Part shown: positions 42,609 through 49,429 of the stretch, piece by piece | How positions within the stretch are numbered: the stretch's first letter is position 1 | Layout of the letters: each line of letters starts with the position of its first letter | Source: an uncultured Lachnospiraceae bacterium | GTDB taxonomy: Bacteria; Bacillota; Clostridia; Lachnospirales; Lachnospiraceae | Assembly: GCA_900542015.1 (NCBI GenBank) | Contig: UQLY01000002.1 | Coordinates: 269,447 to 333,446, forward strand | Direction: 5' to 3' | DNA: 64,000 bases | Translations under genes and position numbers: made by a program | Notes under the pieces: model-generated | The model's input: only the letters and a program-made list of their open reading frames with translations | What the model was told of the DNA's origin: nothing | Databases searched by the model: none

Positions 42609-45353
42609 TCAAATATCCACAATCCGGTTTTTTCCGTTTTTCTTGCCATCGTACATTCTCTCGTCCGCAAGGATAATGAGTTTTTCCGGATTTTCCCGCT
42701 CATCGCAAAATGCGATCCCGAAAGTCATGGTAATGCGGATCTTCTGTTCCCGGTACCTGACCGCCGTTTCCTCAATCAGCTTCCTGATCCGCTCCATTAC
42801 CGCAGACGCATAGGGCTTATCGCCGTACAGCAATATTAAAAATTTCTCTCCGCCCCAACGGAAGGGCACGGCTCCGTCCGGCAGGTTGTTTTTGATTTCC
42901 GCCGCCAATTCGGAAAGGACGGTATCCCCGCACTCATGCCCGTAAGTATCGTTGACTGATTTAAAGCTGTCGATATCTCCGAGAACGATGCAATACGGCT
43001 TCTCCGATTGCTGATATTCCCGGAAATAAGCCGGAAAACGCCGGCGGTTGTTTAACCGGGTCAGCACATCGTAGTTTGCCAGATAATCCAGCTGCGTATT
43101 CTTTTCCCGCAAAAGCTCGTTGCTCATATCCGCCTTATATCGGTTGTAAGCAATATCGGAAAGGACGTTTGCCGTCACATACAAAAAGTTAGCGGCACGG
43201 TCGATGGTTTCCCGCTCGAGGATATAAACCGTATCCAGCGCCTTCAGATAACCCTCCGGGTCTACCCCGATCTCTTCGGCGATTTTACGGTACTTTTCCG
43301 GATTGGGCTTGTCGGGAAGCACCTGCCCGCCGATAAAGCAGCCGATCATTTCTCCTTCAACTATAATCGGCGCCGCATAATCCATGAGCCCCGCATGGCA
43401 CTCATAGACGCAGGAACGTCCTTTATGGAACGCAAGCTCCGCGCCCTTTTTATCGCATTGCTCGCACCGGGGTCGTCCGATTTTTGATTGGCGTGTATAC
43501 TCCATACAAAAGGTTGTAAAGTTGGACCCCTTTGTAACGGCAATTCCGTCTTTATCCGTGGTCAGAGCCGCCATACCCGTCATAGAGGAAAACGCGTCCT
43601 GTATTTTTTGCAAAATCTCCACCGGAATATAGTCCGTCAGAGTCGGTCCTTTCGCCCGACCGGGGATTCCCTTATCGTCCGGCTCTTTTACCAGCATCTT
43701 CTCAAAGTCCCGGCGCGGCAGGGGCCTGGAAAAATAATAACCCTGTATATAATCGCAGCCGTGGCGGGAGAGAAAATCAAGCTGGCTCTGTGTCTCGACT
43801 CCCTCCGCAATGACCCTTGCATTCATATGATGGGACATATCGATAATGGAATGGATAATGCTCTTGGTCTTGGAATCCGTCCCGATTTTCTGTACAAATC
43901 CCATATCCAGCTTAATAATATCAAAGTCATAAGCGCTAAAGGTACTGAAAGAAGAACAGCCGCTCCCGAAATCGTCCAGCAAAATCTGGGCGCCCGCCTC
44001 CCTTAAATCGGCGATCAGATTCGCTTCATGCGCCGACATGGCGGCATAGGCGGTTTCCGTTACCTCAAAACGGGGCTGAATGTCATAATTGTCATTTCGC
44101 AGGCTCGTAAAGATCGTATCCATCATCTGAGAATCGTAAAAATCCATCCAGGAAAGATTGATGGAAATTGGAACCATACGCTTTCCTTCTTTTTGGTACT
44201 GTGCATAGAATTTACGGACTTCATTCAGGACGAAACCGTCCACCTGGGTAATCTGTCCGCTTTCTTCCAAAACAGGAATAAAAACGCCCGGAGAAATGAT
44301 CCCCTTGCCGGGATAATTCCAGCGGATTAAGGCTTCCGCCGAAGTCAGCTCTCCGGTACGCGCATCATAGATCGGCTGATAATAAACTTCAAATTCTCCA
44401 TTTTCCAGCGCAGACTGCACCCGCCCCTGAATCTCCGACCGGATAATATAATTCACCCGCATGGATTCTTCAAATACGGCATAGGGTTTTATGTATTCGT
44501 CAAAAATATGCTGCATCGCAATTTTCGCATAATCGCACATGGTACTGACCGGAAGCGTTTTATCCTCAATCGGATAAATACCGCACCGGATATAGAGCTG
44601 TATCTCTCTGTTTTCCAGCATCAGGCTGGTTTTGCATATTTCCGGCAAATAATCGACGTCCAGCCGCGCCCGGTCCACGAGGCAGAGAAAATGATCTCCC
44701 TCCGTCCGCGCGACTAAAACAGGCTGCAGCGCGGAATATTTAAAGTGACGGTACATTTCCCGCAGCACTTCGTCTCCCACCGCCGTACCGAAAAACTCAT
44801 TGACGCTCTTGAAACCCTTGATATCAAATATCACGACGGCATAATCGCCCGGCGCGTCAGCCGCATCCAGAAACAGCCGCGCCTCGTGCAAAAATCCCCG
44901 CCTGTTCAGCGCCCCAGTCAGAAAATCCATGTTTTCAATATCCGCGGTAAATTCTTCATGAATGTCTTTTAAATAAAGATATACGATCTGATCATCGTCC
45001 CGATACTCCGGCGCGGGAATCAACTCCATGGAAACCCAGCGATATCCGCCATCGGTTTTTCGTCTGTAATGGCAGCCGATCCGCCGATTTCCTTTTTGAA
45101 ACGCCGCCCGCAGGTAATCCAGATCCGTAAACAAGCGGTATCTTTCCGCATCGTCGGGGTGCACCGGCGCTTCCCCTGCAATCCCTTCCGTCCACTTAGA
45201 AGTCTTTTCAAACCCGCCGTTTCCATCTCCCCGCCCAGTGGACAGCCCTTTGATTTCCACATAACAATCCTGCGTCAGATTGACTTTCAGGATTCTATCA
45301 TAAATATGGGAAAGCATTTTCAACGCTTCCTCTTCATATATTTCGGTAGTCAC
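42609..45353 (-). CDS. PAS-GGDEF-EAL-PocR-GGDEF c-di-GMP protein
   Basis: A 914-residue soluble multidomain protein: a PAS-like region (1-130); a GGDEF domain whose motif has decayed to RTEGDHF, so probably inactive or regulatory; an EAL phosphodiesterase domain (AEALIRW retained; DDFGSGCSSF; EGVETQSQ); a PocR sensory domain with cysteines (PRCEQC; YECHAG); and a C-terminal GGDEF with GGEKF (RWGGEKFLIL). It could both make and break cyclic di-GMP. The start is GTG with AGGAG six bases before. The upstream gap carries no other gene. Confidence 0.9.
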   Translation of the reverse strand: MTTEIYEEEALKMLSHIYDRILKVNLTQDCYVEIKGLSTGRGDGNGGFEKTSKWTEGIAGEAPVHPDDAERYRLFTDLDYLRAAFQKGNRRIGCHYRRKTDGGYRWVSMELIPAPEYRDDDQIVYLYLKDIHEEFTADIENMDFLTGALNRRGFLHEARLFLDAADAPGDYAVVIFDIKGFKSVNEFFGTAVGDEVLREMYRHFKYSALQPVLVARTEGDHFLCLVDRARLDVDYLPEICKTSLMLENREIQLYIRCGIYPIEDKTLPVSTMCDYAKIAMQHIFDEYIKPYAVFEESMRVNYIIRSEIQGRVQSALENGEFEVYYQPIYDARTGELTSAEALIRWNYPGKGIISPGVFIPVLEESGQITQVDGFVLNEVRKFYAQYQKEGKRMVPISINLSWMDFYDSQMMDTIFTSLRNDNYDIQPRFEVTETAYAAMSAHEANLIADLREAGAQILLDDFGSGCSSFSTFSAYDFDIIKLDMGFVQKIGTDSKTKSIIHSIIDMSHHMNARVIAEGVETQSQLDFLSRHGCDYIQGYYFSRPLPRRDFEKMLVKEPDDKGIPGRAKGPTLTDYIPVEILQKIQDAFSSMTGMAALTTDKDGIAVTKGSNFTTFCMEYTRQSKIGRPRCEQCDKKGAELAFHKGRSCVYECHAGLMDYAAPIIVEGEMIGCFIGGQVLPDKPNPEKYRKIAEEIGVDPEGYLKALDTVYILERETIDRAANFLYVTANVLSDIAYNRYKADMSNELLREKNTQLDYLANYDVLTRLNNRRRFPAYFREYQQSEKPYCIVLGDIDSFKSVNDTYGHECGDTVLSELAAEIKNNLPDGAVPFRWGGEKFLILLYGDKPYASAVMERIRKLIEETAVRYREQKIRITMTFGIAFCDERENPEKLIILADERMYDGKKNGKNRIVDI

Positions 45354-45450
45354 TTAAATCTCCTCAATTCCTGTCTCTTTGCTGTCTCTTTGATCAGACG
45401 CTTTTATTGACAATTTATTATATCATTTTTAAGTGAAAAGTACTATTCCC

Positions 45451-45531
45451 CTTTTTGCGCCATTCGTTTTCCTTTTGCACAATTCGTTTTTCTTTTGCAC
45501 AATCCGTTTTCCTTTTGTACAATCCGTTTTC
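45451..45531 (+). repeat. Four tandem 20-bp repeats in a promoter
   Basis: Four head-to-tail units close to CTTTTGCACAATCCGTTTTC, differing at a few positions, lie directly upstream of the promoter of the small protein gene at 45592. They have the spacing (about two helical turns) of tandem regulator sites. No function known. Confidence 0.75.
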
Positions 45532-45534
45532 TTA

Positions 45535-45561
45535 ACATTTTTCGACACACGGCATACTATA
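45535..45561 (+). promoter_or_regulatory. SigmaK-like promoter of the small protein gene
   Basis: AC, 16 bases, then CATACTATA fits the late mother-cell sporulation sigmaK consensus (AC N16-17 CATANNNTA). A vegetative reading (TTAACA-17-TACTAT) is also possible but poorer. Confidence 0.4.
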
Positions 45562-45591
45562 TAAAGAACCCAATCATTAGGAGGAATTATC

Positions 45592-45891
45592 ATGAGTATG
45601 CCGAAAATAGAATGCTCTAAAGTCGATAAATGCTGCGCTGCGGCATCCCTTCTTCAGTCTATCGCACTGGAAGAGACCGCCATTTCCCATATCCTGAATG
45701 CGGAAGGCGAAAAACTGCAAAAAGCGATTTCCCTCGGCTGCGAGCAAAAGGATCTGCTTAAAATCAACAAATCCGTTGAGGATATGATCGATAAAATTAC
45801 AGGTCTTGAAATCGTGCTGAAATCCAAATTGGATTTGATCAAACCCATACTTGACGACTGCGACGAAAAGCCGCACAAACCCGAATGCTAA
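45592..45891 (+). CDS. Small Cys-containing protein, possibly spore-associated
   Basis: A 99-residue protein with cysteines near both ends and a helical core SIALEETAISHILNAEGEKLQK. This core resembles the segment ALEE-x-AHIINAEGEKIQ that I recall from Clostridia spore-surface and collagen-like proteins. The ATG follows AGGAGGAATTATC. A sigmaK-like promoter lies upstream and fits a coat or exosporium role, which remains an inference. It is convergent with the acetyltransferase gene, separated by a long hairpin. Confidence 0.6.
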   Translation: MSMPKIECSKVDKCCAAASLLQSIALEETAISHILNAEGEKLQKAISLGCEQKDLLKINKSVEDMIDKITGLEIVLKSKLDLIKPILDDCDEKPHKPEC

Positions 45892-45934
45892 ATAAGGCGC
45901 TGCCGCAGTAAAAAACGGAAGCTGACACGAAAAG

Positions 45935-45979
45935 CCCCGGCATATAAATCCGCGGATTTTGCGGATTTATATGCCGGGG
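45935..45979. terminator. Perfect 19-bp hairpin between convergent genes
   Basis: CCCCGGCATATAAATCCGC pairs without mismatch with GCGGATTTATATGCCGGGG around the loop GGATTTT. The tip (AATCCGC-GnATTTT-GCGGATT) equals the inner hairpin of the palindromic repeats at 27846 and 31342, and CGCTGCCGCAGT at 45899 resembles their end, so this may be a decayed copy. It lies 43 bp after the small protein gene. Confidence 0.75.
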
Positions 45980-46049
45980 TGTTATATCCGGCTCCAAGCT
46001 CTAAAAACAATACCCTCATATCCTTTTGCTGTTTTACCATCTATTTCTT

Positions 46050-46673
46050 TTACTGTAATCTGTTTATTTCGTTTTGCAGTTTTTCCAAAAAACGACCTGC
46101 ATGGGTGCCGTCCATTTGCGTGTGATGAAATTGAAAAGAAATCGGCAGATAATACCGGAACAACCTCTTTTTGTATCTGCCCCAGATAATAAAGGGATTA
46201 TTGAAAATGCCGCTGTTCATACCCACAGCTCCATCCAATTCCGTAGATACAATGGCTGATGTACCAATTACCATGCTGTCAGCGGAGAGATCCCGATCCT
46301 GACAATTGTCAGCAACCTGCGATGTATAACTTAAATAATTTCGATTAAACGCATTTAAATCGCTCGTAACCGGAAGATCACAGGAGCTCACTTCTCCCTC
46401 TTTGTTTTTTACAATGGTGTTGACTGCGATCGTGTCATATTGTATCAGCTTATCGCCAACCGGAAGTAAATAAAATTCTTTTATATCTGCTGCCGCTTTT
46501 CCGATGCAATAGTCCATCAGCATATTGAATTTCAAATGCTTCCTTTTACTGATTCTGACTAAATTGGTTACATCCATCGTTTTAAAAAAGGTTACCATCG
46601 GATTCGGTGCCTTCATCCAAAGCTCAAACGCCGCAGCCCTGGTAGTATTTTTCGGATTTACTTCAACTGCCAT
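46050..46673 (-). CDS. CatA-like O-acetyltransferase
   Basis: A 207-residue protein of the chloramphenicol acetyltransferase fold. The catalytic C-terminal motif is intact (FQFHHTQMDGTHAGRFLEKLQNEI, with His of HHxxxDG), as is NNPFIIWGRYKK. It should transfer acetyl from acetyl-CoA to a hydroxyl. Many such chromosomal homologues do not confer drug resistance, so the substrate is left open. The frame continues open upstream of the ATG to 46774, encoding a protein-like stretch (WEKLCDVEEGEAI), which could be remnant coding sequence at the mobile-element junction. Confidence 0.75.
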   Translation of the reverse strand: MAVEVNPKNTTRAAAFELWMKAPNPMVTFFKTMDVTNLVRISKRKHLKFNMLMDYCIGKAAADIKEFYLLPVGDKLIQYDTIAVNTIVKNKEGEVSSCDLPVTSDLNAFNRNYLSYTSQVADNCQDRDLSADSMVIGTSAIVSTELDGAVGMNSGIFNNPFIIWGRYKKRLFRYYLPISFQFHHTQMDGTHAGRFLEKLQNEINRLQ

Positions 46674-46749
46674 GATTGCCTCTCCCTCTTCTACATCACA
46701 TAATTTTTCCCAAATTGAAGTATCGACTCCACTTAATCCAACTAAAGTT

Positions 46750-46905
46750 TCACGGGCTTTTCGCGGCTATTTCCCTCCGACCCGTGACATTGATACCACG
46801 CACTCCACATGTGTGGTCACCGCAGTTGAAACACATATCCTCTGCCTCGTGTCCTGAAAAAGAACACATATCATTATCATTCAACAAGTCGTGATTATCG
46901 CTCAT
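46750..46905 (-). CDS. 51-aa cysteine-rich protein downstream of the recombinase
   Basis: A short gene starting at ATG 46903-46905 with a strong GGAGGAG site, 21 bp after the recombinase stop, ending TGA at 46750. It encodes a 51-residue protein with CSFSGH and CFNCGDHTCG, a likely zinc-binding knuckle. It may be a recombination directionality or accessory factor, but that is a guess. Its end could have been altered at the junction with the chromosome. Confidence 0.5.
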   Translation of the reverse strand: MSDNHDLLNDNDMCSFSGHEAEDMCFNCGDHTCGVRGINVTGRREIAAKSP

Positions 46906-46926
46906 TTTAAGCTCCTCCTTGTTGTT

Positions 46927-48618
46927 TTATACTGCCTGCTTATGAAGATTTTTGTACCTGTCCCTTGCATCCGGCACACTACAATCATCCATACCCTTTA
47001 ATACAAAGGTAAGCTTGTATGGGGCAGTACTGCCATCCTCTGCAATCTCTCCGACAATCACCTTCTCCACAATGCTTTCAAATACCAGTCTGTCAAATTC
47101 ATCCGTCACATCGGCATTCTTAAGCTTTGCTCTAATGGTTTTCATACGGCTTGCAATATTCTTCTGGGACAGAGCATTCTCGGAAAACAACAGCTTCTCT
47201 TTCTCACACTTGTCCAGTTTGTGATTCAATTCACTGTATTTTTCCTCATAAGCCTCTTTAGAAATTTTATCATCCAGATACATGTCGGTCAATTTCTTTC
47301 TCTTTTTTTCAAGAGTCGAAATTTCCTTCTCCACTCGCTTTAGCTTCTCAGTGCTGTCATCCTTTGAAATAGCAGCTTCCAATGAGGAAAGCACCGATTC
47401 CAGCACATCATCGAAATTCTCAGCCAGTAGCCGAAACATCTCCAGAAATGCATTTTCTATGATAACCTCATCAATTGCCTTGCTGTGCGGACAGTTTTCA
47501 ATTCCTTTATTGGCTGCCGTCCTGCATTTCCATACAGGCTTTTTATGCTGTGTATCCTGATGATGGGAACGCCTTGTAAGATTCGTTCCACAGAAGCCAC
47601 ACTGACACATACTGCTGAATGCGTACTTCCTTGCGAACTTGGTTCTTGCCCCATCGGACACATTCTCATTGGTACGATATCTACTCTCACGAATCTCCTG
47701 TGCCTTGTTCCATATTTCCTCCGAAATAATGGGCTCATGATGATTCCTTGTATAATACTTATTGGATTCCCCACGATTATCAAGCCGCCTCTTGGAAATC
47801 GGATCAACGGTATAAGTCTTACCCATAAGCAGGTCGCCCTTATACTTCTCATTCTTTAGAATGCCCCGGATACCACTATCCGTCCACTTAACCTCGCCCT
47901 TCTTATTCACTTTTCCCAATCTCGTAAGCTCCTTCGCAATCGTATAAGCACCATATCCCTGCACATACAAATCAAAAATCATACGGACTGTCCCAGCCTC
48001 TTTTTCATTGATGGTTATGCTTTTATCTTCCGGGTGATAATCATAGCCAAGACAACCATTGAACCCCATCAGCTCTCCTCTGGACATCTTCATCTGAACG
48101 CCCAGGGAAACATTCTGTGACAGTGATTCCACCTCATTCTGTGCCAGTGCAGATAGGAGTGATAACTGCATTTCACTCTCCATGGTGGAAGTGTCAATAT
48201 TTTCTTTTTCAAATATGACTGTCACTCCCTTTGCCTTCAACATTCTTGTATAAGAAAGCACATCCACAAGATTTCTCGAAAATCTGGATACCGACTTGGT
48301 AATGACAATATCCACCAAACCGTTCATACAGTCATCAATCATGTGCAAAAACTCATCTCTCTTGGTGGTCTTAGTTCCCGTTATGCCCTCGTCCGCATAA
48401 ATGCCTACAAGCGCCCACTCCTTATTTGCAGAAATTTTGTCCTGATAATACTCCTTCTGAGACTTAAAACTCTGCAACTGCTCCTCTGCATTTGTACTGA
48501 CACGCACATATGCCGCCACTCGTTTTCTTGTGATGGTAAGTGGCTTCCCCACCAGTCTTCGGTCCCTGATAACAGGGCCTTCAACCTTCTTAATTACTTC
48601 TACCTGTCTTTCTTCCAT
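46927..48618 (-). CDS. Large serine recombinase (integrase of the mobile element)
   Basis: A 563-residue site-specific recombinase of the TnpX/phiC31 type. The resolvase catalytic domain has nucleophile Ser41 in AAYVRVST and the arginine region TKSVSRFSRNL; then the recombinase domain (GYGAYTIAKELTRLG), a zinc-ribbon (CQCGFCGTNLTRR ... CPHS) and a long coiled coil (about 430-500) that controls integration versus excision. It probably inserts and excises the element occupying the window to its right. All catalytic parts look intact. Confidence 0.93.
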   Translation of the reverse strand: MEERQVEVIKKVEGPVIRDRRLVGKPLTITRKRVAAYVRVSTNAEEQLQSFKSQKEYYQDKISANKEWALVGIYADEGITGTKTTKRDEFLHMIDDCMNGLVDIVITKSVSRFSRNLVDVLSYTRMLKAKGVTVIFEKENIDTSTMESEMQLSLLSALAQNEVESLSQNVSLGVQMKMSRGELMGFNGCLGYDYHPEDKSITINEKEAGTVRMIFDLYVQGYGAYTIAKELTRLGKVNKKGEVKWTDSGIRGILKNEKYKGDLLMGKTYTVDPISKRRLDNRGESNKYYTRNHHEPIISEEIWNKAQEIRESRYRTNENVSDGARTKFARKYAFSSMCQCGFCGTNLTRRSHHQDTQHKKPVWKCRTAANKGIENCPHSKAIDEVIIENAFLEMFRLLAENFDDVLESVLSSLEAAISKDDSTEKLKRVEKEISTLEKKRKKLTDMYLDDKISKEAYEEKYSELNHKLDKCEKEKLLFSENALSQKNIASRMKTIRAKLKNADVTDEFDRLVFESIVEKVIVGEIAEDGSTAPYKLTFVLKGMDDCSVPDARDRYKNLHKQAV

Positions 48619-48655
48619 GAAAAAACTCCTTTCAAAAATCTGTCTGTATACGTTA

Positions 48656-48691
48656 AGTAGGCAGCAACAAAATATCTGCTACTGCCTACAC
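48656..48691. repeat. Inverted repeat upstream of the recombinase
   Basis: GTAGGCAG and CTGCCTAC, with GCA/TGC extending inward, form an imperfect hairpin 40 bp before the recombinase start. It could regulate the recombinase or be part of an attachment-related site. Confidence 0.4.
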
Positions 48692-48727
48692 TATAAATCA
48701 TAATGAAAATGTTAACGAATGTACGGA

Positions 48728-48871
48728 TTATGCAGTCATAAAACTGATAACATCATATTCGCCCATAATATGAATTCTTGTTCTGTTGTACTCATCTTCC
48801 GTAATCAGTCCCTTACGAAAAATCCATCCCAACACCGCAAGCTTCTTACTCAACTCCAGCTCCTTCGTCAT
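48728..48871 (-). CDS. 47-aa SHOCT-like small protein
   Basis: ATG at 48869-48871, GAGAGGTG upstream, TAA at 48728. The protein (KKLAVLGWIFRKGLITEDEYNR) has the short helical form of SHOCT/plasmid-type small proteins that end with a GLITEDEY pattern. It precedes the recombinase and is a typical small accessory gene of Lachnospiraceae integrative elements; function unknown. Confidence 0.6.
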   Translation of the reverse strand: MTKELELSKKLAVLGWIFRKGLITEDEYNRTRIHIMGEYDVISFMTA

Positions 48872-48992
48872 AAGCTAACACCTCTCTTTCCTAATAATCT
48901 GACTTATCACCTTCTTTCTGCATAAATGCTGTGATAATACACGAATTGCTGATAAGATAAAGTTCTTTTGGCTTCCATTCGTATCCTATGCC

Positions 48993-49173
48993 GTCAGCGT
49001 TACAGCTGACCTTTAGCGTATTGCCTATGGGCTACTCCTGCTCGAGTTCCTTTCCCACCTTCATTCAGGAATGCCTCGGCATTCTTGTGGCGAAACGCAC
49101 ACCGTGTGTAACACGGTAATTTCCTTGTGCGTTTCTGCCATCCGCCGGAGGCTTCTTTATGTTAATAAAGAAG
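48993..49173. repeat. Block of four consecutive perfect hairpins
   Basis: Within 180 bp of the 558-bp gene-free stretch 48872-49429: GTCAGC/GCTGAC (48993-49010), GAATGCC/GGCATTC (49069-49084), AAACGCAC with ACCGTG nested (49093-49134), and CTTCTTTAT/ATAAAGAAG (49152-49173). Such density is not seen elsewhere in the window. Candidates are an origin of transfer, a single-strand origin or a structured RNA. The remainder of the stretch shows no gene. Confidence 0.6.
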
Positions 49174-49293
49174 TGTCTTCCCTCGCTCCTCCTGATTTCC
49201 CAGTTCTCTTCGCAAGGTCTGTTGGCATAAGATACAGCTCATGAATCCGTTCCGGATTATTTATCAAGGTTCAAAATACAAAAAGATCTGGTA

Positions 49294-49320
49294 GAACATT
49301 TGTTCTTTTTGTGTTATAAT
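49294..49320 (+). promoter_or_regulatory. LexA (SOS) box and -10 of the STAND gene promoter
   Basis: GAACATTTGTTC (49294-49305) is a perfect match to the Bacillota LexA box GAAC-N4-GTTC, ten bases before TATAAT (49315-49320). It would cover the -35/-10 spacer and repress the STAND gene until DNA damage. Confidence 0.6.
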
Positions 49321-49327
49321 CTTCTTG

Positions 49328-49363
49328 TAGCCAAGCCATTTCTCTCATGGCTTCTGGTGGCTA
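49328..49363 (+). promoter_or_regulatory. Nested hairpin at the 5' end of the STAND transcript
   Basis: TAGCC/GGCTA encloses AGCCAT/ATGGCT; the structure begins at the predicted transcription start and is followed by CGTTTTC. It may attenuate or stabilise the 100-nt leader. Confidence 0.45.
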
Positions 49364-49429
49364 CGTTTTCATGGGTTAATGATACGAAATTTTGTCTTGG
49401 ATTATCATTGACGGAAAGTTGACCAGAAG

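Noticed and set aside
45451..45531. Tandem 20-bp repeats as a CRISPR array
   Set aside because: Units are contiguous with no spacers and no cas genes nearby.
48719..48925. Plus-strand 68-codon frame near the recombinase
   Set aside because: Antisense to the 47-aa gene, which has a ribosome site and a family-like sequence.
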